A stretch of 20,523 nucleotides of DNA, taken from positions 1 through 20,523 of the forward strand of contig JBFKAV010000047.1 of NCBI GenBank assembly GCA_041621405.1, in the 5' to 3' direction. How positions within the stretch are numbered: position 1 is the stretch's first letter; every line of letters starts with the position of its first letter. The notes under the pieces were generated by a model. That model made no database searches. It worked only from the letters and a program-made list of their open reading frames with translations, and was not told the origin of the DNA. Below are positions 1-6,910 of this stretch, piece by piece. Source of the stretch: JBFKAV01 sp041621405 (GTDB taxonomy: Bacteria > Pseudomonadota > Alphaproteobacteria > Rhodobacterales > Rhodobacteraceae). The position numbers and the translations under genes were made by a program.

Positions 1-1
1 A

Positions 2-43
2 CTGTTCCCGGAGCGGGCGGCGGCCTTCGCGGCGCTCGGCTGA
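2..43 (+). CDS. 3' end of an unidentified gene (partial)
   Basis: The first 13 codons read LFPERAAAFAALG and stop at TGA (41-43). Every codon in this frame ends in G or C, as in the neighbouring real genes, while the other two frames do not show this, so it looks like the tail of a coding sequence entering from the left. Too little remains to name it. Because kynA follows on the same strand, a kynurenine-pathway gene is possible, but that is only a guess from context. Confidence 0.45.
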   Translation: MFPERAAAFAALG

Positions 44-45
44 GC

Positions 46-75
46 CGAACGCGGCGCCTGGGTGGACCGCGTTCG
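46..75 (+). terminator. Hairpin after the left-edge gene
   Basis: A perfect 9-base inverted repeat (CGAACGCGG at 46-54, CCGCGTTCG at 67-75) with a 12-base loop begins three bases after the TGA of the left-edge gene. There is no T-tract after it, so it is a weak intrinsic-terminator candidate. The rest of the 44-199 gap shows no confident promoter. Confidence 0.4.
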
Positions 76-199
76 TAGCGAAATCCTTCCACTACACTGA
101 TTTCCGTGGCGGCTCGGCCTCGGGCGAGGGTAGCTTTCAGGGGATAAGGTCAGGGTATAAGGATTGGGGCGGGCACCCGGGAGCCCGCGGGAGGTGCGC

Positions 200-1036
200 A
201 TGGCCGAGCCCTACGATCCCGCCGAGGAGGGCGCCGAAATGGCGTTCGACGGCCGGATGTCCTACGGCGACTACCTCGGCCTCGACGCGATCCTCTCGGC
301 GCAGCGGCCCCTGTCGGACGCGCATGACGAGATGCTGTTCATCATCCAGCACCAGACCTCGGAGCTCTGGATGCGGCTCGCGATCCACGAGCTGACCGCG
401 GCGCGGGCGGCGGTCGCCGGGGACCGGCTGGCGCCGGCCTTCAAGATGCTGGCGCGGGTGGCGCGGATCTTCGAGCAGCTGAACGGGGCCTGGGACGTGC
501 TGCGGACGATGACGCCCTCGGACTACACCCAGTTCCGCGCCGCGCTGGGGCAGAGCTCGGGGTTTCAGAGCAACCAGTACCGGATGATCGAGTTCATGCT
601 GGGCAACCGCAACCGGGCGATGATCCGTCCGCATGCGCACCGGCCGGAGCTGAAGGCGGCGCTCGAGGCCGAGCTCGGGCGTCCCTCGCTCTACGACGTG
701 GCGCTCGGGGCGCTGGACCGCGCCGGGATCGCGGTGCCCGAGGCGGTGCTGGGGCGCGACGTCGGTAAGCCCTACGCGGCCGACGACGGGGTGCGCGCGG
801 CCTGGGCGCGGGTCTACCGCGACCCCGAGCGGCACTGGCCGCTCTACGAGCTCGCCGAGAAGCTGGTCGATTTCGAGGACTATTTCCGCCGCTGGCGCTT
901 CAACCACGTGACCACCGTGGAGCGGGTGATCGGCTTCAAGCGCGGTACCGGCGGCACCGGCGGCGTGAGCTACCTCAAGCGGATGCTCGAGGTCGAGCTC
1001 TTCCCCGAGCTCTGGCACCTCAGGACCGAGCTCTGA
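200..1036 (+). CDS. kynA: Tryptophan 2,3-dioxygenase
   Basis: Haem dioxygenase that opens the indole ring of L-tryptophan to N-formylkynurenine, the first step of the kynurenine pathway; cytosolic. The protein is 278 aa, normal for the bacterial family. Family signatures are clear: the N-terminal IIQHQTSELWMR block with the active-site His, FQSNQYRMIEFMLGN in the middle, and the C-terminal block NHVTTVERVIGFKRGTGGTGG with the haem-ligand His, ending in FPELWHLRTEL. The ATG at 200 is preferred because GGAGGTG sits just before it; the frame stays open to a TTG at 164, which would add 12 unconserved residues. The other kynurenine genes are not in the window, though the left-edge fragment could be one. 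Identification is secure from motif recall. Confidence 0.96.
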   Translation: MAEPYDPAEEGAEMAFDGRMSYGDYLGLDAILSAQRPLSDAHDEMLFIIQHQTSELWMRLAIHELTAARAAVAGDRLAPAFKMLARVARIFEQLNGAWDVLRTMTPSDYTQFRAALGQSSGFQSNQYRMIEFMLGNRNRAMIRPHAHRPELKAALEAELGRPSLYDVALGALDRAGIAVPEAVLGRDVGKPYAADDGVRAAWARVYRDPERHWPLYELAEKLVDFEDYFRRWRFNHVTTVERVIGFKRGTGGTGGVSYLKRMLEVELFPELWHLRTEL

Positions 1037-1050
1037 CCCCACCGATCCGA

Positions 1051-1069
1051 TTGCGCGCCCATGGCGCAA
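1051..1069 (+). terminator. Weak hairpin downstream of kynA
   Basis: A 6-base perfect inverted repeat (TTGCGC / GCGCAA) with a 7-base loop lies 15 bases after the kynA stop. No T-run follows, so it is at best a weak or Rho-assisted terminator. Confidence 0.3.
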
Positions 1070-1202
1070 GACCTTCCTCTCGCGCCCTCGCCTCCGGCTC
1101 GGGACGCTCAGGTATGCCTTCGGCAGGGATGCTTGCCACCGCAGTCATGTGACCCTTGCCTTCCCCGTTTTTCCAATACCCCCGCCGGAGGCATGAAGTT
1201 CT

Positions 1203-1277
1203 GCGCCGCGCGCCAGCGCGGCGCCCGGCCCAACGGGAGGAGCCGATCTGCGATCGGCGACAACGGGCGGGAGCGCC
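1203..1277 (+). repeat. Dispersed palindromic repeat, copy A
   Basis: Positions 1207-1277 match the reverse complement of 20453-20523 at 66 of 71 bases with no gaps. The element holds two hairpins. One is a 9-bp stem with a GCCA loop (1203-1211 / 1216-1224). The other is GCCGATC-NNN-GATCGGC (1242-1248 / 1252-1258), and one of the five differences between copies falls in its 3-base loop, so the stem is kept. It lies in the 305-base gap between kynA and the permease gene. It resembles a REP/BIME-type intergenic element. A short ATG ORF running through it from 1193 is considered an artefact of the repeat. Nothing else certain is seen in 1037-1202. Confidence 0.8.
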
Positions 1278-1301
1278 TCCACTCCGCTCGGGTGCCGGCG
1301 C

Positions 1302-1330
1302 TTGAGCCAACGGGCGCGGTCGCGTAACAC
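1302..1330 (+). promoter_or_regulatory. Candidate promoter of the orphan ABC permease gene
   Basis: TTGAGC (1302-1307), a 17-base spacer and TAACAC (1325-1330) fit a sigma70-type promoter. It would start transcription about five bases before the ATG at 1342, consistent with that ATG having no Shine-Dalgarno sequence (leaderless or near-leaderless mRNA). This is inference from sequence only. Confidence 0.3.
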
Positions 1331-1341
1331 TTTCGCCGCCG

Positions 1342-3048
1342 ATGACACCCGACCGCCGCCCCAGCCGCACTCGACTTCGCCTGCCGCTCGGCGGGCTCGC
1401 GCTGACGCTCGCTGCGCTTTGCCTCCTGCCGGTTCTCGCGGTGGCGCTCGCCGCCATCAGCGGCAGCTTCGCGACCTGGAGCCATCTCGCGCAGACAGTG
1501 CTGCCGGAATACGCACTGAACACGGCTCTCCTCGCGCTCCTCGTCGCGGCGGGCACCGCCGCCATGGGCACCGGTGCGGCCTGGCTCGTCACAATGACGC
1601 GGTTTCCCGCCGTGCGGCTCTTCGAGATCGGCTTGGCGCTGCCCTTGGCGTTTCCCGCCTACGTGCTGGCCTACGCCTATACCGACCTGCTCGACCACCC
1701 CGGCGTCGTGCAGACGCTCCTGCGCGAGGTTACCGGCTGGGGTCCGCGCGACTACTGGTTCCCCGAGGTGCGCTCGCTCTCCGGTGCGGCGGCGATGCTG
1801 ATCCTGGTGCTCTACCCCTACGTCTACCTCCTCGCCCGCGCCGCCTTCCTGCAGCAATCGGCCACCGCCTATCTCGCCGCCCGCGCGCTGGGCCGCGGCC
1901 CGGTGGAGACCTTCCTGCGGGTCAGCCTGCCGATGGCGCGGCCGGCGATCGCCGGCGGCGTGCTGCTCGCGGTGATGGAGACGATCGCCGACTTCGGCAC
2001 GGTGTCGCATTTCGGCGTGCCGACGTTCGCCACCGGCATCTACCGCAGCTGGTTCTCGATGGGCGACCGGGCGGCGGCGGCGCAGCTCGCGTTCTGCCTG
2101 CTGGCGGTGGCGCTCACGCTCGCGGTGCTTGAGCGGCTGCAGCGCGGCGGCGCCAAGCACCACAACACCGGCAAGCGCTTCGAGGTGCTGCGGCCGGCGC
2201 GGCTCACGGGGTGGCGCGCGGCCGGCGCCTTCGGGCTTTGCGGGATTCCGGTGCTGCTCGGCTTCGCCCTGCCGGTCGTCGTGCTTTCCGAGATGGCCCT
2301 GGGCTCGGGCCAGGATCTGCTGTCGCCGCGCTATCTCGGCTTCGTGCGGAACTCGGTGACGCTCGCGGCGGTGACCGCGGTGGTGACCGTGGGCGCGGCG
2401 ATGATCCTGCGCTTCAACGCCCGCCTCAACCCCGTGGCGCGGGCGCGGGCCGCGGTGGAGGCGGCGCGGGTCGGCTACGCGGTGCCGGGGGGCGTGATCG
2501 CGGTCGGGCTGCTGGTCCCCTTCGCCGCCTTCGACAACGCGCTCGACGCCGTCCTCAGGGAGAGCTTCGGCGTGTCGGTGGGCCTCGTCATCACCGGCAC
2601 CATCGCGCTCCTCGTCTTCGCCTGCGCCGTGCGTTTCGCCGCTGCAGCGCTCGGCGCGCTCGACGGCGGCTTTGCCGCAGTGCCCGGCAACATCGACTGG
2701 GTGGCGCGGACGCTTGGCGCCGGGCCGGCGCGGATGCTCGGGCGGGTGCACCTGCCGATCCTGGCGCCCTCGGTTCTGACCGGGCTTCTCGTGGTCTTCG
2801 TCGACGTGATGAAGGAGCTGCCGGCGACGCTGATCCTCAGGCCCTTCGACTTCGACACGCTGGCGGTGCAGGCGTTCCGGCTGGCCGCCGACGAGCGGCT
2901 CGCCGGCGCCGCGGTGCCGAGCCTGGTGATCGTGGCGGTAGGGCTGCTGCCGGTGATCCTGCTCTGCCGCGGGCTCGGGCGGCGCGGCGCGATGGTGGCC
3001 GAGGTGATGCCCGCCGAAGCTGCGCTGGGAGGCGGCAGCCACCGCTAG
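1342..3048 (+). CDS. Iron(III)-type ABC transporter permease, two fused permease domains (FbpB/AfuB-like)
   Basis: Inner-membrane permease of 568 aa with about a dozen hydrophobic segments in two homologous halves, the architecture of ferric-iron (FbpB/AfuB/SfuB) and related thiamine (ThiP) importers. Each half has an EAA loop that would dock the ATPase: around residues 174-205 (AARALGRGPVETFLRVSLPMARPAIAGG region) and 452-482 (WVARTLGAGPARMLGRVHLPILAPS region). The C-terminal KELPATLILRPFDFDTLA is characteristic of the iron-type branch. No substrate-binding protein or ATPase gene lies beside it, so it is an orphan here and its substrate is inferred from family only. No Shine-Dalgarno precedes the ATG. 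It converges on the IclR gene. Confidence 0.88.
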   Translation: MTPDRRPSRTRLRLPLGGLALTLAALCLLPVLAVALAAISGSFATWSHLAQTVLPEYALNTALLALLVAAGTAAMGTGAAWLVTMTRFPAVRLFEIGLALPLAFPAYVLAYAYTDLLDHPGVVQTLLREVTGWGPRDYWFPEVRSLSGAAAMLILVLYPYVYLLARAAFLQQSATAYLAARALGRGPVETFLRVSLPMARPAIAGGVLLAVMETIADFGTVSHFGVPTFATGIYRSWFSMGDRAAAAQLAFCLLAVALTLAVLERLQRGGAKHHNTGKRFEVLRPARLTGWRAAGAFGLCGIPVLLGFALPVVVLSEMALGSGQDLLSPRYLGFVRNSVTLAAVTAVVTVGAAMILRFNARLNPVARARAAVEAARVGYAVPGGVIAVGLLVPFAAFDNALDAVLRESFGVSVGLVITGTIALLVFACAVRFAAAALGALDGGFAAVPGNIDWVARTLGAGPARMLGRVHLPILAPSVLTGLLVVFVDVMKELPATLILRPFDFDTLAVQAFRLAADERLAGAAVPSLVIVAVGLLPVILLCRGLGRRGAMVAEVMPAEAALGGGSHR

Positions 3049-3107
3049 GGCCTTGGGGCCAGGGGTTCTCGATGACGCCGAGCGCCGGGCGGGGCCGTGC
3101 CGCGAGG

Positions 3108-3125
3108 CCGGGGCGCAGGCCCCGG
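3108..3125. terminator. Possible bidirectional hairpin between convergent genes
   Basis: CCGGGG (3108-3113) and CCCCGG (3120-3125) form a 6-bp stem with a 6-base loop in the 90-base gap between the convergent permease and IclR genes. There are no T-tracts in this very GC-rich stretch, so function is uncertain. Confidence 0.3.
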
Positions 3126-3138
3126 GCGGGGGCCGCGC

Positions 3139-3954
3139 TCAGGGGGCTTGCCGTGCGCCGAGGCCCTCGGAGAGCTGGCGGGCGGCTGCGGAGACGAGGG
3201 CGCCGATCCGCGCCGCCTCGGCCTCGGAGAGCCGCGCCGAGGGGCCGGAGACCGAGATCCCGGCGACCGGCTCGCCGAAGGCGTCGAGCACCGCGGCGGC
3301 GACGCAGCGCATGCCCTCGTTCTTCTCCTCGTTGTCGAGCGCGTAGCCGCGGTCGCGGGTCCGCTCAAGGTCGGCGCGGAGCGCCCCGGGGTCGGCCAGC
3401 GTGGCGGCGGTGAAGCGGGTGAGCGTGGCGCGCGCGAGGTAGTCGGCGAGGCGGGCCTCGTCGAAATGGGCGAGCAGCGCCTTGCCGATGCCGGAGGCGT
3501 GCAGGGGCGACGTGGTCCCCGGCGGGAAGAAGGCGCGGATCGAGGCGTGGGTCTCGACCTGGCTCAGGAACAGCACCTCGTCGCCCCGGGCGATGCCAAG
3601 GTTGGCGGTCTCGCCGGTAGTCTGCACCAGCTCGCGCAGGACCGGCCGGGCGCGATCCACCACCGAGGTGCGGCGCAGGAAGGCCGAGCCGATCAGGAAG
3701 GCCTTCGGGCCGACGTGCCATCCTTGGGTGGAGGGGTCGAGCTCGGCGATGCCGTGGGTCTGGAACGTCGTGAGCACCCGGTAGACGGTGGCCGGCGACT
3801 GCTCGAGTCTCTGCGCCAGGGCCGAAAGCCCGATGCCGCCGGCCCCGGCCAGCGCCTCGAGGATGGTGAGCGCACGGTCGAGCGACTGCACGGTGTTCTC
3901 GGCGGTCTTGTCCTTGAAGGCACGCGGGCGGCCGCGGCGGCGGGGTTCGGCCAT
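3139..3954 (-). CDS. IclR-family transcriptional regulator
   Basis: DNA-binding regulator of 271 aa, the usual IclR length. A basic N-terminus (RRRGRPRAFKDK) leads into a winged helix-turn-helix (about residues 20-80, including LSALAQRLEQSPATVYRVLTTFQ). An IclR effector domain follows (about 95-265) with the typical ETANLGIARGDEVLFLSQVETHASIRAFFPPGTTSPLHASGIGKALLA region and the late GEPVAGISVSGP motif. The start is secure: GGAGGT lies just upstream of the ATG (3952-3954). The effector is unknown. The motif set resembles glyoxylate-type IclR repressors of Rhodobacteraceae (e.g. BhcR), but none of their target genes is nearby, so that is weak inference. The gene stands alone and its regulon is probably elsewhere. 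Confidence 0.93.
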   Translation of the reverse strand: MAEPRRRGRPRAFKDKTAENTVQSLDRALTILEALAGAGGIGLSALAQRLEQSPATVYRVLTTFQTHGIAELDPSTQGWHVGPKAFLIGSAFLRRTSVVDRARPVLRELVQTTGETANLGIARGDEVLFLSQVETHASIRAFFPPGTTSPLHASGIGKALLAHFDEARLADYLARATLTRFTAATLADPGALRADLERTRDRGYALDNEEKNEGMRCVAAAVLDAFGEPVAGISVSGPSARLSEAEAARIGALVSAAARQLSEGLGARQAP

Positions 3955-3982
3955 GGGGACCTCCGGGGTTGTCGGTGCGGGG

Positions 3983-4010
3983 AAGATAGCCGCGCGGCGC
4001 GAAAGGGCAA
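3983..4010 (-). promoter_or_regulatory. Candidate promoter of the iclR-type gene
   Basis: On the minus strand, TTGCCC (4005-4010) and TATCTT (3983-3988) are 16 bases apart, a plausible sigma70 promoter about 30 bases upstream of the ATG at 3954. No clear inverted-repeat operator is visible. Confidence 0.4.
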
Positions 4011-4102
4011 TCCGGGGGCTCTTCCTGCCGGCCGTGGTGCCTCAATGGCCATCGGCGGGAGCAACTGCAGACAGGATGGGGGTCGGCGCCGGGGCGTTCG
4101 GC

Positions 4103-4783
4103 TCAGGCCTGCCGGTCGAGGCGGGCGAGGAGCGCCGGCGCGGAGAGGTCCTTCAGCGCCTCGCGGCCGGTGATCGCGGCGGGGCGAGGCCCCTCGGCGA
4201 GGCGGGCGGCGATGGCGCGGGCGGCGGCGTTGAGCGCCCTGTTGCGCTTGCCGGTGGCGCGGAGAGCCATGCTTACTGCCTTGCGGACTGAAGGGCGGTC
4301 ATCCGTGGCATGGGTCTCGCAGAGCGCCAGGGCATCGACGAAGGACTTGTCCGGTGCGGCCTTGTCGTGGACCGAAAGCGCCCAGGTCAGGGCGAAAGCC
4401 GTGCGGCGCACGAACTCCTCCTCGCGCGCGGCGTAGGCCGTGACCTTGGCCCAGGCGAAGGGCGTCCGGTCGAAGAGGCGGAAGCAGGCGGTGTCGCAGA
4501 TCGCCCAGCTGTCGAAGCCCTCGGTCCAGGCGTCCATCTGCCCGGGCGTCACCAGGGCCGGATCCTCGATCAGGACCGCGAGGGTGCGCGCCTCGTAGCG
4601 GCCGTCGGACCAGAGGCTGGCGGCGAGCGCATGGTCCCTCGGCCGCCCCCTTGCCCAGGCCAGCATCTTGCCCATCGGCACGCCGAACGCACCATCGGCC
4701 GGGATGCCGTAGCGCTCGAGCGCCTGCCGGTCGGCCTCGGTCGCCTCGGCCCCGAGCCAGGCGAGCGCCTCGCTCAGCTCCAT
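4103..4783 (-). CDS. AlkD-like DNA alkylation repair protein (HEAT-repeat DNA glycosylase family)
   Basis: Protein of 226 aa matching the AlkD family (PF08713), all-helical HEAT-like proteins that remove positively charged alkylated bases (3mA, 7mG). The family's WxxxD active-site pair is present as W93-x3-D97 (SWAICDT), and the basic FVRRTAF motif is at R126/R127. The second conserved aromatic, expected in the K-A-x-x-W-x-L-R motif (W187 of B. cereus AlkD), is Met172 here (KAVSMALRATGKRN), while the following Arg (R175) is kept. This may reduce or alter activity. The ATG at 4783 overlaps the end of the SRPBCC gene by 10 bases, so translation is probably coupled. It is the third gene of the arsR-led operon. 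Confidence 0.87.
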   Translation of the reverse strand: MELSEALAWLGAEATEADRQALERYGIPADGAFGVPMGKMLAWARGRPRDHALAASLWSDGRYEARTLAVLIEDPALVTPGQMDAWTEGFDSWAICDTACFRLFDRTPFAWAKVTAYAAREEEFVRRTAFALTWALSVHDKAAPDKSFVDALALCETHATDDRPSVRKAVSMALRATGKRNRALNAAARAIAARLAEGPRPAAITGREALKDLSAPALLARLDRQA

Positions 4784-5250
4784 GACGACAGCAGGCTGTC
4801 GAGCCGGGCGTAGCCCTCCTCCATGCCGTCGCTCATCGCCGTCTTCAGCGCCATCTCGCGGCCCTTGGCCGAGCGGTAAAGCACGGTCATTTCCATCCGC
4901 GTGGCCCCGCCCTCGTCGTGCAGGAGCGTCGTCACCCGGGTCTCGCCGTCGGTCCAGTCCTCGTCGAAGAGCTCGGTGTGGACCAGGCGCCCGGGCGGCT
5001 CGATCTCGAGAAAGCGGCCCGACATCGCCATCACCCGGCCCGGCGCCACCTGCCAGCCCCAGCGCAGCGTGCCGCCGACCCGGAACTCCTGCTCGCAGAG
5101 CGTCATCGGGCAGTCGTGCGCCCAGAGCCACGTCTTGATCAGCGCCGCTTCGGTCATCGCGCGCCAGACCAGCGGGCGCGGCGCCGCGAACCGGCGGGTG
5201 AAGCTGAGCGCGCAGTCGCCGTCCAGGGCGACGGAGAGGGCAGCGGTCAT
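4774..5250 (-). CDS. SRPBCC / AHSA1-type domain protein
   Basis: Small 158-aa protein of the START/Bet v1-like helix-grip fold, in the AHSA1 subgroup. Diagnostic pieces are the N-terminal LSFTRRFAAPRPLVWRAMTEAALIKTWLWAHDC, the glycine-rich FRVGGTLRWGWQVAPG, and the C-terminal MEEGYARLDSLLSSW. These proteins bind hydrophobic ligands; the specific ligand is unknown. The ATG at 5250 overlaps the arsR stop in an ATGA arrangement and has an AAGGAG Shine-Dalgarno inside the arsR end. ArsR-SRPBCC pairs are a widespread cassette in which the regulator probably controls its partner. Function beyond the fold cannot be read from sequence. Confidence 0.9.
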   Translation of the reverse strand: MTAALSVALDGDCALSFTRRFAAPRPLVWRAMTEAALIKTWLWAHDCPMTLCEQEFRVGGTLRWGWQVAPGRVMAMSGRFLEIEPPGRLVHTELFDEDWTDGETRVTTLLHDEGGATRMEMTVLYRSAKGREMALKTAMSDGMEEGYARLDSLLSSWS

Positions 5251-5588
5251 CGGCGACGCTCCTTCGGGCCTTGCAGGGTTTCGAGCAGCGCGTCGAGCCG
5301 GGAGAAGCGCGGCTCCCAGAGCGCGCGGAGGCGGTCGAGGAAGTCGGCGGCCTCGGCCAGCGCCTCGGGGCGGAGCCGGCGGGGCCGGGCCGGGCCGTCG
5401 ACGCGGCTCTCTACGAGGCCGGCCTCCTCCAGTACCTTCAGGTGCCGCGAGATCGCCGGCTGGGTGAGCGGGAACGGGAGGGCAAGCTCGGCCACCGTGG
5501 CCTCGCCCTGCATCAGCCGCTCGACCAGCGCGAGGCGGGTCGGATCGGCGAGCGCGGCGAAGGTGGCGGGGAGCTTTTCGGTGGGCAT
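5247..5588 (-). CDS. ArsR-family winged-helix transcriptional repressor
   Basis: 113-aa ArsR/SmtB-type regulator. The whole protein is one winged helix: LPATFAALADPTRLALVERLMQGEATVAELALPFPLTQPAISRHLKVLEEAGLVESRVDGPARPRRL, with recognition helix QPAISRHLKVLEEAGLV. No cysteine-rich metal site is present, as expected for the non-metal subgroup paired with SRPBCC proteins. It is first in a three-gene operon (arsR, SRPBCC, alkD-like) and is divergent from ftsW across 146 bases. Its AT-rich upstream region is a likely autoregulatory operator. The only Shine-Dalgarno-like sequence (AAGGA) is rather distant from the ATG. Confidence 0.93.
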   Translation of the reverse strand: MPTEKLPATFAALADPTRLALVERLMQGEATVAELALPFPLTQPAISRHLKVLEEAGLVESRVDGPARPRRLRPEALAEAADFLDRLRALWEPRFSRLDALLETLQGPKERRR

Positions 5589-5600
5589 GTGAGCAAATCC

Positions 5601-5624
5601 TTATATAACTAATGATGCATATAC
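5601..5624 (-). promoter_or_regulatory. AT-rich promoter/operator of the arsR operon
   Basis: A sharply AT-rich island in an otherwise very GC-rich region, 13-36 bases upstream of the arsR ATG. It contains the inverted half-sites TATAT (5602-5606) and ATATA (5619-5623) separated by 12 bases, plus ATGCAT. The layout suits an ArsR-type operator overlapping a -10 region. Whether it also affects the divergent ftsW transcript is unknown. Confidence 0.5.
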
Positions 5625-5734
5625 GGTCGCGGCGCAAGGGCGAACTTCTGCTGGCGCCGGGGGCGCGAATTAGCTAAGGTTGCCGGCGAGACCCGGAGAA
5701 CCGGGCGATGTGAGGCAGTTCGAGGCGGTATCCC

Positions 5735-6910
5735 ATGACCGAGATGGTGCACGGCGGCGCACGCGTGCAGGCGGGCGATCCGGTGCTTCCGCGCTGGTGG
5801 CGCACGATCGACAAGTGGACGCTGACGGCGGTCTTCGCGCTCTTCGGCATCGGCGTGCTGCTCGGCCTCGCGGCCTCGGTGCCGCTCGCCGAGCGCAACG
5901 GGCTCGACCCGTTCTACTACGTCGAGCGGCAGGTGCTGTTCGGCGGCATCGCGCTCGTCGCGATGGTGCTGACCTCGATGATGTCACCGGACCTGGTGCG
6001 CCGCCTCGCGGTGCTCGGATTCGCGGCGGTCTTCGTCGCGCTGGTGCTGCTGCCGTTCCTCGGCACCGACTTCGGCAAGGGCGCAACGCGGTGGTATTCG
6101 CTGGGCTTCGCCAGCGTGCAGCCCTCGGAGTTCGTGAAGCCGGTCTTCGTGGTGCTCTGCGCCTGGCTGATGGCGGCGGCGCAGGAGATCAACGGGCCGC
6201 CGGGGCGGACGTTCTCGTTCGTGATCGCGGTGGCGGTGGCGGCGCTGGTGGCGCTGCAGCCCGATTTCGGGCAGGCGGCGCTGATCCTGTTCTCCTGGGG
6301 GGTGATGTATTTCGTGGCCGGGGCGCCGCTCTTCCTGCTCATGGTCCTCGCCGGCGGCGCGCTGGGCATCGGCTGGTTCGCCTACGGCGCCTCGGAGCAC
6401 TTCGCCCGGCGGATCGACGGTTTCCTCGCGCCCGAGATCGACCCGCGCACCCAGCTCGGCTATGCCACCAACGCGATCCAGGAGGGTGGCTTCTTCGGCG
6501 TCGGCGTGGGCGAGGGTCAGGTGAAGTGGTCGCTGCCGGACGCCCATACCGATTTCATCATCGCGGTGGCGGCCGAGGAATACGGGCTGGTGCTCGTGGT
6601 GGCGATCATCGCGCTCTTCTCCGCCGTGGTGATCCGCTCGCTGGCGCGGCTGATGCGCGAGCGCGACCCGTTCATCCGGCTCGCCGGCACCGGGCTCGCC
6701 TGCACCTTCGGCGTGCAGGCGATCATCAACATGGGCGTCGCCGTGCGGCTCCTGCCGGCCAAGGGCATGACGCTGCCCTTCGTCAGCTACGGCGGCTCGT
6801 CCTTGATCGCCGGCGGGGTCCTGGTGGGGATGCTCCTGGCCTTCACCCGGACAAGGCCGCAGGGCAAGATCGCCGACGCCTTCGGGCGCGGGCGCGAACG
6901 GGGGCGCTGA
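5735..6910 (+). CDS. ftsW: FtsW, septal peptidoglycan glycosyltransferase (SEDS family)
   Basis: Polytopic inner-membrane SEDS polymerase of 391 aa that builds septal glycan strands from lipid II together with the class B penicillin-binding protein FtsI. SEDS signatures are clear: SLGFASVQPSEFVK (about residues 122-135), the periplasmic PDAHTDFIIAVAAEE containing the conserved Asp (D273), and the C-terminal FVSYGGSSLIAGG (349 on). About ten hydrophobic helices are visible. The ATG at 5735 follows a GAGGCGG ribosome site. Its TGA shares one base with the murG ATG. It is the first dcw gene in the window; its usual upstream neighbours (murD, mraY and others) are missing and a divergent arsR operon stands there instead. 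Confidence 0.97.
   Translation: MTEMVHGGARVQAGDPVLPRWWRTIDKWTLTAVFALFGIGVLLGLAASVPLAERNGLDPFYYVERQVLFGGIALVAMVLTSMMSPDLVRRLAVLGFAAVFVALVLLPFLGTDFGKGATRWYSLGFASVQPSEFVKPVFVVLCAWLMAAAQEINGPPGRTFSFVIAVAVAALVALQPDFGQAALILFSWGVMYFVAGAPLFLLMVLAGGALGIGWFAYGASEHFARRIDGFLAPEIDPRTQLGYATNAIQEGGFFGVGVGEGQVKWSLPDAHTDFIIAVAAEEYGLVLVVAIIALFSAVVIRSLARLMRERDPFIRLAGTGLACTFGVQAIINMGVAVRLLPAKGMTLPFVSYGGSSLIAGGVLVGMLLAFTRTRPQGKIADAFGRGRERGR

Noticed and set aside
1193..1327. Short ORF (MKFCAARQ...) after kynA with GGAGG one base before its ATG
   Set aside because: Runs through the palindromic repeat, the ribosome site is too close to the ATG, and the peptide is explained by the repeat sequence.
1108..3042. A 644-aa minus-strand open frame opposite the ABC permease
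   Set aside because: His/Arg/Gly-rich low-complexity translation typical of antisense frames in GC-rich DNA; the plus strand encodes a clear membrane permease.
5680..6909. A long open frame running through ftsW into murG, which could be read as a 775-aa fusion
   Set aside because: The first 410 residues are arginine/alanine-rich shadow of ftsW in another frame; MurG homology starts exactly at the ATG at 6910.
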